Shown here: piece after piece, positions 28,471-36,396 of the stretch
Numbering within the stretch: the first letter of the stretch is position 1
Layout of the letters: the number at the start of each line of letters is the position of its first letter
DNA from: Halomonas sp. 54_146
GTDB taxonomy: Bacteria; Pseudomonadota; Gammaproteobacteria; Pseudomonadales; Halomonadaceae
Length of the DNA: 45,073 bases
NCBI RefSeq assembly: GCF_001507855.1
Contig: NZ_LGEN01000028.1
Span: 1-45,073 of the forward strand
Reading direction: 5' to 3'
The notes under the pieces: model-generated
The model's database searches: none
What the model saw: the letters and a program-made list of their open reading frames with translations, nothing else
Told to the model about the DNA's origin: nothing
Position numbers and translations under genes: made by a program

Positions 28471-29748
28471 ATGAGCGATTTTTTACTGCCTGATATCGGT
28501 GAAGGCATTGTTGAGTGTGAAGTGGTTGAATGGCGAGTGGCCGAAGGCGATACGATTACTGAAGACCAGCCCATCGTTGAAGTCATGACCGATAAAGCGC
28601 TGGTGGAAATTACCGCCCCCGAAGCGGGTATTGTGACCAAGCTTTATGTGGCCCAAGGGCACATTGCCAAAGTACATGCGCCGCTATATGCCTATCAAAC
28701 ATCTGCCCATCAAACAGAAGAAGGCGATAGCCAGTCAGATACGTCTCCTAACGACACGCTGAAAGCAGCGCAACCCCAAGCCAGTGAAAAGCCGATCAAG
28801 AAGCCGGCCTCATCATTAGCGGCTTCCCATGGAAAAGTCCCTGCAAGCCCTGCGGTTAGGCGCTTAGTGCGTGAACACGCTCTACAGCTCACGGATATTG
28901 CCGGCAGTGGCAAAGAGGGTCGGGTACTCAAAGAGGATGTGCTGGCGCATATTGATCAAGCATCGCAAACAGCAGCCCCCTCCAGCCAAGCGGCCGGCCA
29001 GCCCGCGTTTAATGCTCAAGCCGAAGCTCAATCTGAAACCCCAGCGCCCAGAGTAGAGCCACTTCGCGGTATGCGCGCGGTCATGGCTAAACGCATGGTG
29101 GAAGCAGCGAGCACCATTCCTCATTTGCAGTACGGTGAAGAGATTGATGTGACCGCGCTACTAGCACTGCGAGAGCGCTTAAAGCCGTTAGCAGAGGCTC
29201 AGGGCGAGCGTTTGACCCTCATGCCGTTTTTCATGAAAGCTATGGCGCTGGCGGTGGCCGAAGAGCCTATCGTTAATGCCCAGCTAAATGCGGCGGGCAA
29301 TGAGCTGCACTACTATTCCCAATGCAATATAGGTATGGCGGTGGATAGCAAAGCCGGTTTGCTGGTACCCAATATTAAACACGTTGAGCGCTTAACGTTG
29401 CTGGAAATTGCCCGGGAAGTTGGGCGGTTAACCGCATCTGCACGGGAAGGCCGCGTCGATCAGGCGGACCTAAAAGGCGGCACCATTAGTATTTCCAATA
29501 TCGGTGCGTTGGGAGGCACCTATGCCGCACCGATTATTAATGCCCCGGAAGCCGCGATTGTGGCGATTGGCAAAACCCAGTGGCTGCCGCGGTTTGATGA
29601 GCAGGGCGCAGTGCAGCGCCGCGCGATTATGACGATCACCTGGGCGGGGGATCACCGCTTTATCGACGGCGGTACCATCGCGCGCTTCTGTAATACCTGG
29701 AAGGGCTTTTTGGAAGCACCGGACACCATGCTGCTCCATTTGGCGTAA
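28471..29748 (+). CDS. bkdB: Dihydrolipoyl acyltransferase E2 of branched-chain 2-oxoacid dehydrogenase
   Basis: 425-residue E2 core, which takes the acyl group on a swinging lipoyl arm and passes it to CoA. One lipoyl domain (about 1-76) has the lipoylated Lys-42 in MTDKALVEI. An alanine/proline/glutamine-rich linker, the peripheral-subunit-binding domain (about 128-165, VPASPAVRRLVREHALQL) that docks E1 or E3, a second linker and the catalytic domain (about 193-425) follow, with the active-site DHRFIDGG near the end. No E3 (lpd) gene lies in the window, so E3 must come from elsewhere. The kinase gene follows after 22 bases. Confidence 0.93.
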   Translation: MSDFLLPDIGEGIVECEVVEWRVAEGDTITEDQPIVEVMTDKALVEITAPEAGIVTKLYVAQGHIAKVHAPLYAYQTSAHQTEEGDSQSDTSPNDTLKAAQPQASEKPIKKPASSLAASHGKVPASPAVRRLVREHALQLTDIAGSGKEGRVLKEDVLAHIDQASQTAAPSSQAAGQPAFNAQAEAQSETPAPRVEPLRGMRAVMAKRMVEAASTIPHLQYGEEIDVTALLALRERLKPLAEAQGERLTLMPFFMKAMALAVAEEPIVNAQLNAAGNELHYYSQCNIGMAVDSKAGLLVPNIKHVERLTLLEIAREVGRLTASAREGRVDQADLKGGTISISNIGALGGTYAAPIINAPEAAIVAIGKTQWLPRFDEQGAVQRRAIMTITWAGDHRFIDGGTIARFCNTWKGFLEAPDTMLLHLA

Positions 29749-29770
29749 CCGTTATGGGGGTGTAAAAGCA

Positions 29771-31639
29771 ATGTCCCAGGCACCGCTTCAGCAGTTTTAC
29801 ATCCCCGAGGAGCAGTCGGTCTATCTGCTGAGCCATAAGGATGCCCGTAAGCTCAAAGATTGGGTGGCGCTGTGTCAAACGCAGCTCACCCAGCTGGGGT
29901 ATCAGAACATCGAGTTAATTGGTAAAGGCGCTTACGGCTTTGTGTTTGCTGGCAGTGCACCGAATGTTGGCGCAAGCGCTAATCCGAATTATGTGTTTAA
30001 GTTCTCGCGTATTACTTTGCCCATGCACCTGCAAGAGCGCCTCGAAGAAGAGGCGTTTATGCTCGATCAGGTGTCCCATCCGCGTATTCCCGGCCTTATC
30101 ACTTATCAGCGCTCCCGTGGCCAATCGATTCTGGTCATGGAGCGGGCGCCTGGCTGGAATCTAGAGCATATCTCGCTTCAGCAGGGGCGCTTGTCGCCTC
30201 GGCTAATTATGCGTATCGCCGCACAGCTGGCCGATATTCTTGCTGCGCTGCGGCGCGAGTCTGGCCCGCTGGCTCGCCCGGTTGTGCATGGTGATATCAA
30301 GCCGTCTAATTTAGTCTTTGACCCTGAGCAGGAATCTATCGCGTTAATCGACTGGGGTTCATCAGTATTTGCCCAGTTAGATGCACGGCTGCAGTTTGTG
30401 GGTGCCAACGTGATGGAGCTGATGTCGGATAACCTACAGCAAACCAATGCCCGCCTGGGCGATGTTTACTTTATCGGTGAAGAGCAGTTAAACGGCGCAC
30501 TGTCATCGCCACGTTTTGACGAGCAGGGTGCCGCCGGCACGCTGTATGCGCTGGCATCGGCTCAATCCTGCCGCTTTGGTCATCGCGCCATTCCCGCCAG
30601 TTCGCTGGGTTTACCCATGGAGTTTGCCCGCACGCTAGACGGCATGCTCGACCCCGACCCCCAGGTGCGGCGCAACGCCGGTGACTACTTTTTACAAGCG
30701 ATGCCGCGTATGGCGAAGCTGGTGATGATTGATTTACCCACTGCTGTCAACGTGTCACTGGTGCCAGTATGGGCGCGCCCCGCATATCAGGACATTGATA
30801 CCGTCGTGTATAGCTCGCGCAAGGCATTTCTACGCGAAGTCTTTTCACAGGAAGCGCATGCGGAGGAAACACTCAATGACGTTAATGATGTGCAGCTGGA
30901 TCGCTACTACAAGCAGTTTATGCAGGGCATGGGCGAGACTGAAAAGGCCTTTTTGGCCTCGGTGAGCCGCTTAGGTAAATACCCCGTGGTAGGTGGCTTA
31001 GCGGTTCGCTGGGAGCGGGAAGGGGTGTATATCGATTCGTCGTTAAACCTGCACGACCCCGCATTAAAGCCCGCCTTTACAGAAGCGGTTAATAATATGG
31101 TGCATTTGGCGCGTGCCATTCATCGCCAAGGGGTCTTTAAAAGCTGTTTGTTTAACGCCCGTCAAACGCTGCATTTAGAGCGCGGGTCAGTCGATGAAGC
31201 CTTTGTCAGCGAGCCTAACATGGCCATTGGCTACGAGCTAAGCGCCGTGCCAGAGCTTGAGGATCGCACCCGCCAGCACAGCTATTTTGAAGATGGCCCC
31301 GACCCTGAAGAGCTGTTGGTACTACCAGAGGCGATTATGCAAGTGCTGCAGCAGCTCAATGATATTCACCACACCGGCATGATCATTTTTGAGGCGCTGC
31401 CCCAGCACCTCAAAATTCATAGCTACTACCGTTTGCTAGACCCTGCGAGAGAGAGTGAGTTTAGTGCGCTGCTGTCACGCATCCTCGCCTCCGTCAGCCA
31501 AATCGAAGGCTTGGGCGTGTCAGGCTTTATGAAAATGCCCTACAAGGACACGCGCTACTTTCCCCACCTAGAAAGCCAGCCAGAGCGCTATTATCCCCGC
31601 GACCCGCGGGAGTATGTAAAAAAATTATTAAGACATTAA
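29771..31639 (+). CDS. Hanks-type protein kinase with large unknown C-terminal domain
   Basis: 622-residue, apparently soluble protein. Kinase motifs lie in order in the first 320 residues: glycine loop GKGAYGFV (51-58), ATP lysine in VFKF (Lys-77), helix-C glutamates near 92-94, catalytic loop HGDIKPSN (173-180, Asp-175, Asn-180) and DWG (194-196) in place of DFG. All catalytic residues are present, so it should be active. Residues ~325-622 match nothing I know and carry no predicted membrane helix. It follows the E2 gene after 22 bases and is probably co-transcribed, which suggests a target in the dehydrogenase complex, though a wholly different target is possible. Confidence 0.75.
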   Translation: MSQAPLQQFYIPEEQSVYLLSHKDARKLKDWVALCQTQLTQLGYQNIELIGKGAYGFVFAGSAPNVGASANPNYVFKFSRITLPMHLQERLEEEAFMLDQVSHPRIPGLITYQRSRGQSILVMERAPGWNLEHISLQQGRLSPRLIMRIAAQLADILAALRRESGPLARPVVHGDIKPSNLVFDPEQESIALIDWGSSVFAQLDARLQFVGANVMELMSDNLQQTNARLGDVYFIGEEQLNGALSSPRFDEQGAAGTLYALASAQSCRFGHRAIPASSLGLPMEFARTLDGMLDPDPQVRRNAGDYFLQAMPRMAKLVMIDLPTAVNVSLVPVWARPAYQDIDTVVYSSRKAFLREVFSQEAHAEETLNDVNDVQLDRYYKQFMQGMGETEKAFLASVSRLGKYPVVGGLAVRWEREGVYIDSSLNLHDPALKPAFTEAVNNMVHLARAIHRQGVFKSCLFNARQTLHLERGSVDEAFVSEPNMAIGYELSAVPELEDRTRQHSYFEDGPDPEELLVLPEAIMQVLQQLNDIHHTGMIIFEALPQHLKIHSYYRLLDPARESEFSALLSRILASVSQIEGLGVSGFMKMPYKDTRYFPHLESQPERYYPRDPREYVKKLLRH

Positions 31640-31660
31640 TAGCCGGAGAAAATAGCGTAT

Positions 31661-31714
31661 CCAGGATTATGTGTCGCAAGGGCACCGTAAACCCTTGCTT
31701 ACACCTAATCCTGG
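31661..31714. repeat. 54-base imperfect inverted repeat between convergent genes
   Basis: CCAGGATTA (31661-31669), GTGT (31671-31674) and GCAAGGG (31676-31682) pair with CCCTTGC (31692-31698), ACAC (31701-31704) and TAATCCTGG (31706-31714): 20 pairs with two small internal loops and a 9-base loop. It sits between the kinase gene and the convergent lipoprotein gene and probably ends both transcripts, but no U-tract follows directly. Confidence 0.75.
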
Positions 31715-31758
31715 TACTTAATACTTTTGAGCTGTTTTCTGTAGTGTTCGATTTGCTA

Positions 31759-32388
31759 TCAATCGTTGCTGCCTAACACCTCAGGCTGCTGCGCTAACCA
31801 GGCTGCCAGCTGTGCAGTAAGCGCGTCGCTGGCGCTGCCAAAGGCATCAATCACGTCGGGAATATCGGTACTGTTCGCTTGCGCGCTGGTGGTAAAACTC
31901 ATGGCTGCCAGAGGCGTGCGGTTTTGGTTATCGACGAGTTGGACATCTAACTGCACTTTTGCGCTAGGTGGATCAGTCACGTAATCGCTTTGGAAGTGGC
32001 GCAGCTCGCTTAGCAGTAACAGGTCGGCAGGCAGCCCATCGCTGCTTACGCTGGCAAACAGCTGGCTTTGCTGTAAGCCTGCAATCAAACGTGCCTTGAG
32101 CAAGTCGGGCGCATTTTCATGCCAGCGGGCACCTTCATAGACATTCACAATATTGCGTTCTGGATAAACCACAATCCGGTTGCTGCTCAGTAAATGCCCC
32201 GCTTTTGGCACCGCCACGCCAAGCCGCATTGTTCTGATGGCTGTATCCGGTGTTAGAGCGTTAGGCGCTAGATCAGCAGCGGGTAAGCGGTAGAGCGTTG
32301 CTGGCTCGCGTTCGGGCAGTATCGTGCAGCCACTACTCAGCAGTAGGGCTGCGCTGGTTAAGGCGGTAGCGATAAAGCGTAAACTCAT
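31759..32388 (-). CDS. PqiC-like ABC transport auxiliary lipoprotein
   Basis: 209-residue outer-membrane-type lipoprotein. The signal peptide ends in the lipobox LLLSSGC, giving a lipidated Cys near residue 21. The rest (ILPEREPATLYRLPA, LGVAVPKAGHLLSSNRIVVYPE) resembles the PqiC/YmbA fold, which pairs with MCE lipid transporters. The start overlaps the stop of the MlaD gene by 4 bases (ATGA). Last gene of the operon, ending just before the inverted repeat at 31661-31714. Confidence 0.8.
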   Translation of the reverse strand: MSLRFIATALTSAALLLSSGCTILPEREPATLYRLPAADLAPNALTPDTAIRTMRLGVAVPKAGHLLSSNRIVVYPERNIVNVYEGARWHENAPDLLKARLIAGLQQSQLFASVSSDGLPADLLLLSELRHFQSDYVTDPPSAKVQLDVQLVDNQNRTPLAAMSFTTSAQANSTDIPDVIDAFGSASDALTAQLAAWLAQQPEVLGSND

Positions 32389-33326
32389 GGGCGGAATTCC
32401 TCTACCTGATCACGGCCCAGGAAAAAGTCCGTTGGGCTTTCTTCCAGCTGGCGGGTAATGCGGTCAAGCGTCGTTAGCGTTGAACGAAGCGATAACAGCG
32501 CTGGGGTAATATGTTGCATACCCTGCAGGCCGTTTTCTATCGCCGCTGCATTATTGGCTACCAATTGCTCAACCCGCTGGGCGGCACTTGCCACATCGCG
32601 GCTGGCATCGGCTGCACTCTGCAGCATCAGGCGGCCATCCTGTCGCAGCAGCTGGGTTGTTTCTTGGCTCAGTTCATCAATGCTGCTGAGCGTGGCAGTC
32701 GCCTGGCGCGTTGCGTCGCCGAACAGCGCCATATTGTGGTCTAGAGCACCTTGCTGGGCGGCAATCATCTCGGTGATTTGGGCGATGTTGGTTAAGATGC
32801 TGCCTGCCTGCTCACGGTTGTTATCGTCAAATAATTCGTTAACGTTTTGCAGAATGGAGTTGATATTCTCGATCATGCTTTCCCCTTTATCGAACAGCGT
32901 GGCGATGGGGGAAGGGTCGGCTAAAATGAAAGGAACAGCATCGTCGGTTTGGTCAATCAGCAGCGGGCTTTCTGGGGTGCCGCCGTGCAGCTGAACAGAC
33001 ATGCTCCCCGTGATGCTGGCAAAGGCGAGTTTTGCCCGGGTATCCGTTTTCACCGGCGTGTCATCGTAAACACGGATATTGGCAATCACCTGCCGTGGGT
33101 CGGCAGGGTTCAGGCTTAGCTCGGTCACATTGCCTACTTCAATACCGTTGTATTGCACTCTGCTGCCAACCGATAAGCCGCTCACGCTGCGCTCAAATAA
33201 AATGCGGTAAGGCTGATAGCTACGTTCGCCCGCGGCATAGCTCATCCATAGTGCAAACAGGACGGCCGCCGCCGCGGTGCCCAGCGTGAATAGGCCAATT
33301 AACACGTGATGTGCGCGGGTTTCCAT
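32385..33326 (-). CDS. MlaD-family MCE protein of a lipid ABC transporter
   Basis: 313 residues. One N-terminal transmembrane helix (about 9-29) anchors a periplasmic MCE domain (about 38-120, with FERSVSGLSVGSRVQYNGIEVGNVTEL), followed by a long helical region (about 150-300) rich in Gln, Ser and Asn, likely coiled coil. MCE proteins form hexameric rings that carry phospholipid between membranes. It is longer than E. coli MlaD (183) because of the helical tail. Lies 6 bases after the ATPase stop. Confidence 0.88.
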   Translation of the reverse strand: METRAHHVLIGLFTLGTAAAAVLFALWMSYAAGERSYQPYRILFERSVSGLSVGSRVQYNGIEVGNVTELSLNPADPRQVIANIRVYDDTPVKTDTRAKLAFASITGSMSVQLHGGTPESPLLIDQTDDAVPFILADPSPIATLFDKGESMIENINSILQNVNELFDDNNREQAGSILTNIAQITEMIAAQQGALDHNMALFGDATRQATATLSSIDELSQETTQLLRQDGRLMLQSAADASRDVASAAQRVEQLVANNAAAIENGLQGMQHITPALLSLRSTLTTLDRITRQLEESPTDFFLGRDQVEEFRP

Positions 33327-33332
33327 CTACCG

Positions 33333-34172
33333 TCACTCCTGAGCGTCAGCGTTAGTTGAACAGGCGCTGTGGGTATGTTGAGCGGCACGCTGAGCGGCTC
33401 GGCCACGCGGCCCGTGAAAGTAATCCTGAATCCATTCGTCATCGGTTTCTGCCACCTTGTCGATGGTGTCCACCACTAGCACGCGTTTTTGCGACAGCAC
33501 GGCGACCCGGTCGCAGGCGGCATACAGCGTATCCAGGTCGTGGGTGACCAGAAACACACTAAAGCCCAGGGCATCGCGAAGGGTAACCAGCAATTGATCA
33601 AAGGCCGCCGCGCCGATAGGGTCAAGCCCCGCGGTAGGCTCATCAAGAAACAGAATGTCTGGGTCAAGTGCTAAGGCGCGAGCCAGGGCGGCACGTTTAA
33701 CCATGCCGCCAGACAGCGATTCGGGAAACTGCAGTGCGGCTTGGGGCGGTAAGCCGACCAGCGAAAGCTTTACTCTGGCGAGGTGTTCGGCGTCTTCGCG
33801 AGGCAGTTTGGCATGCTCAATCAGCGGTAGCGCAATATTCTCTTGCAGGTTCAATGAGCTAAACAGCGCGCCTCGCTGAAACAGCACACCAAATCTGCGC
33901 TCTATTTGACTGCGCTCATTTTCACTCAGCGCGTTGAGCGTTGTGCCGAGCACTTCAATCGTGCCGCCATTAGGCCGCTTCAAGCCGACAATGCTGCGCA
34001 AAAGCACCGATTTGCCGGTGCCAGAACCGCCTACAACGCCAAGAATTTCACCGCGCTCAAGGGTTAAATCCAAATTGTCGTGAACGACAACGGGGCCAAA
34101 TCGGTTTACCAGGCCCCGTACCTTAATCACCGGCTGGTTGTGTTGCGCTGTCGGTTTTTCTGCATCCATCAC
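33333..34172 (-). CDS. MlaF-like ABC transporter ATPase
   Basis: 279 residues. The ATPase drives lipid movement through the MlaE permease. Walker A GGSGTGKSVLLR, the signature LSGGMVKRAALARAL, Walker B ILFLDEPTAGLDP and VTHDLDTL are intact; the KR after GGM is typical of MlaF. The C-terminal extension (HGPRGRAAQRAAQHTHS) probably contacts its partner subunits. The start codon overlaps the MlaE stop by 4 bases. Confidence 0.9.
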   Translation of the reverse strand: MMDAEKPTAQHNQPVIKVRGLVNRFGPVVVHDNLDLTLERGEILGVVGGSGTGKSVLLRSIVGLKRPNGGTIEVLGTTLNALSENERSQIERRFGVLFQRGALFSSLNLQENIALPLIEHAKLPREDAEHLARVKLSLVGLPPQAALQFPESLSGGMVKRAALARALALDPDILFLDEPTAGLDPIGAAAFDQLLVTLRDALGFSVFLVTHDLDTLYAACDRVAVLSQKRVLVVDTIDKVAETDDEWIQDYFHGPRGRAAQRAAQHTHSACSTNADAQE

Positions 34173-35287
34173 CAGCCCATCTCCATAAAGAACAGCGCAG
34201 CGAGGGCATCGATCAAAATCACCATAAAAATCGACTGAACAACGCTTGAAGTAGTGTGTTCTCCCACCGATTGCGCACTGCCACTGACTTTAAAACCTTC
34301 CAGGCAGCCGATAACGGCAATCACAAACGCAAATACCGGGGCTTTGCTAAGCCCCACCAAAAAATGTGTCACCGAGACATCTTTTTGCAGCGTGTGCATA
34401 AACTGAGTAAGGGAAATATCTAATGACAGGCTGGTGACCATCGCCCCGCCAGCTAAGCCGCTGAGCATACCGACAAACGCGAGCATGGGCAGGCTAATTA
34501 ACATCGCCATTACCCGTGGCAGCACCAAAAGCTCGATGGGGTCTAGCCCCTGGGCCTGAATAGCATCAATCTCTTCGTTGGATTTCATCGCGCCAATTTG
34601 CGCGGTAAAGGCGCTAGCGGTTCGCCCTGCTAATAAAATCGCGGCCAGTAAAACACCGAACTCTCTTAGGAAAGAGAACGCCACAAGATCAATGGTATAA
34701 ATCGTGGCACCAAAATCCTGCAAAACGGTGGCGCCAAGAAAAGCGACGACGGCACCCACCATAAACGTGAGGAGCGCGACAATAGGAACGGCATTAAGGC
34801 CACTCTGTTGCACATGGGCAACGGTGGCTGTCAGCCGCCACCGGCGCGGTTGCAGGATAATAGAAAACAACGTGGCAATAACAAGGCCAATAAACGCCAG
34901 CAACTGGCGCTGCTGAGACCAAAGCCCCGCCATTTGTTGGCCAACGTAAGCAAGCGCTTGGTTGATGCGCGAATAAGAGGGGGGCTCGACATCAAGCGGC
35001 GCATCCATGGCCTCGGCAATACGGATAAGCAATGCCTGCTGCACTTTAGGCAGCTCACTTGCCCATTCAGCCACCGAGCGCGCTTTTTCGATGCCGATCA
35101 GTTCAACGATCAGTGTCGCGCCTGCCGTATCTAGCCGAGTAATTGCTTCTAGCGTGACAGCATCAACGTTCGCTTTTGCAATATCTTGCTGCATAAGTAC
35201 CGCTTTGATGTGGCGGTAATTATTAAGCGTCCACTCACCTTGTAGCGCTACTGTTTGGCCATGACGCGCTATCCACTCGCTGGGCAT
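34169..35287 (-). CDS. MlaE-like permease with fused N-terminal STAS domain
   Basis: 372 residues. The first ~95 residues form a STAS-like domain (EGEWTLNNYRHI...DAVTLEAITRLDTAGATLIVEL), a role played by the separate MlaB in E. coli; the remainder (about 115-372) is the MlaE permease with five or six transmembrane helices and the conserved loop EFGVLLAAILLAGRTASAFTAQIGAMKSNEEIDAI. The fusion explains why no mlaB gene is present. First gene of a four-gene operon with a promoter inside the 16-bp repeats at 35344-35391. The ATG follows AGGAGAGGAG. Confidence 0.9.
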   Translation of the reverse strand: MPSEWIARHGQTVALQGEWTLNNYRHIKAVLMQQDIAKANVDAVTLEAITRLDTAGATLIVELIGIEKARSVAEWASELPKVQQALLIRIAEAMDAPLDVEPPSYSRINQALAYVGQQMAGLWSQQRQLLAFIGLVIATLFSIILQPRRWRLTATVAHVQQSGLNAVPIVALLTFMVGAVVAFLGATVLQDFGATIYTIDLVAFSFLREFGVLLAAILLAGRTASAFTAQIGAMKSNEEIDAIQAQGLDPIELLVLPRVMAMLISLPMLAFVGMLSGLAGGAMVTSLSLDISLTQFMHTLQKDVSVTHFLVGLSKAPVFAFVIAVIGCLEGFKVSGSAQSVGEHTTSSVVQSIFMVILIDALAALFFMEMGW

Positions 35288-35343
35288 CTCCTCTCCTTGG
35301 CGCTAATAGAATGAATACCCTTATTTAGCGAACTATTGCTTAT

Positions 35344-35391
35344 CCAAGCTATGATTCACCCAAGCTATTATATAACCAAGCTATGATGCAC
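35344..35391. repeat. Three tandem 16-bp repeats before the mla-like operon
   Basis: Copies are CCAAGCTATGATTCAC (35344-35359), CCAAGCTATTATATAA (35360-35375) and CCAAGCTATGATGCAC (35376-35391), head to tail with no spacer. All three keep CCAAGCTAT. They overlap the minus-strand promoter below. Confidence 0.9.
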
Positions 35392-35395
35392 CCAA
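35367..35395 (-). promoter_or_regulatory. Promoter of the mla-like operon embedded in tandem repeats
   Basis: On the minus strand TTGGGT (complement of 35390-35395) and a perfect TATAAT (complement of 35367-35372) are 17 bases apart. The -10 lies in the middle repeat, which differs from its neighbours exactly there. About 80 bases separate it from the MlaE start. Confidence 0.65.
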
Positions 35396-35421
35396 AAAAA
35401 GGTAAGTGAAAGGCGTCTAAG

Positions 35422-36246
35422 CTACCTCGTAGAGCGGAATCTTGGCGCGAGTTCCTGTTTTATCTGATTAGCGACTTCCTTAAGCCGTGGGCCTAAGTTG
35501 TTCACCAAGCGGTCATGATCCAGCCGCAGGCTGGAACCGCCGCAGTTAATTGCCATGACTTCTGCACCACCTTCCAATATTAGCGGTATTGCTACCGCGC
35601 TAATATCGCGCTGCCAATCCTGCTCAGAAAGGCAAAACCCATACTGAGCATAATCTTTTATGCTCTGCATGATGCCGGCTTCCAAACGCGGCCATTCGCT
35701 GCTGCCATAGACACTGGCCAACTCTTGGAGTACCTGCTGGCGTCGTTCGTCTGATAAGCCGCATAGCCAGGCACGCCCAATAGCGGAAGTGGCAATGGGC
35801 AGGCGCGAGCCGGTATCCAGACGAATGATGAGCGGGCCGTGGCCGTGGCACGTTTCCAGGTAAACCATATCGCTGCGGTCGGCACCGCCCAAGCTAACGT
35901 TGCAGTCAGTGGCATCGGCAAGTTTCTGAAGATGCGGGCGGGCAATTTCACGAATGCCCATATTAGCCAGAAACCGATACCCCAACGCTAATACACCAGG
36001 GCCAAGGCGGTATTTTTCTAAATGAGTGTTGTGCTGCAAATAGCCCAGTTGAGTAAGGGTATAAGTTAACCGTGAGACCGTTGGGCGGGGGATATTGGTA
36101 CGCTTGGAGAGTTCGGCATTGCCTAAATACTCTTCACCCGCGCCAAAGGCGCGCATCAACTCCAAGCCGCGCGCCAGCGCGGTCACAAAGTTACGGTCTT
36201 TTCCTGGCAGTTGTAAATCATCACCAGTAGCGTCAGTGGGTTGCAT
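35422..36246 (-). CDS. IclR-family transcriptional regulator
   Basis: 274 residues from ATG 36246 (MQPTDATGDDLQLPGK); a longer frame begins at a TTG at 36282 without a ribosome site. The winged helix-turn-helix (about 17-80, FVTALARGLELMRAF...NAELSKRTNIPRPTVSRLTYTL) is followed by an effector domain (about 95-265, with LETCHGHGPLIIRLDTGSRLPIATSAIGRAWL and a terminal AINCGGSS). The pattern resembles the PcaR/PobR/PcaU branch, which governs aromatic-acid genes. It lies next to a 3-oxoadipyl-CoA-type thiolase gene on the same strand and may control that locus and itself. Confidence 0.88.
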   Translation of the reverse strand: MQPTDATGDDLQLPGKDRNFVTALARGLELMRAFGAGEEYLGNAELSKRTNIPRPTVSRLTYTLTQLGYLQHNTHLEKYRLGPGVLALGYRFLANMGIREIARPHLQKLADATDCNVSLGGADRSDMVYLETCHGHGPLIIRLDTGSRLPIATSAIGRAWLCGLSDERRQQVLQELASVYGSSEWPRLEAGIMQSIKDYAQYGFCLSEQDWQRDISAVAIPLILEGGAEVMAINCGGSSLRLDHDRLVNNLGPRLKEVANQIKQELAPRFRSTR

Positions 36247-36331
36247 TAAGAGTCCCAGAAAAAATGGCTTATTTACTCGCAATTGTCACATAAATTATCG
36301 CATGGCTACCAAACGACAGCTCACAAGCCTG

Positions 36332-36382
36332 TCAACGAAACGTGCTTATCAACAAAACGTACTTATCAACGAAACGTTGCCA
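36332..36382. repeat. Three tandem 17-bp repeats upstream of the IclR gene
   Basis: Copies are TCAACGAAACGTGCTTA (36332-36348), TCAACAAAACGTACTTA (36349-36365) and TCAACGAAACGTTGCCA (36366-36382). Each holds an AACGAAACGTT-like core, itself an inverted repeat (AACG-AAA-CGTT, perfect in copy 3). They lie 86-136 bases before the IclR start and just after the thiolase stop, where an operator would be expected. Confidence 0.88.
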
Positions 36383-36396
36383 GGAGTGAAACTGGT

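Noticed and set aside
35344..36382. Tandem 16- and 17-bp repeats as a CRISPR remnant
   Set aside because: Repeats are directly joined without spacers, too short, imperfect, and no cas gene is near.
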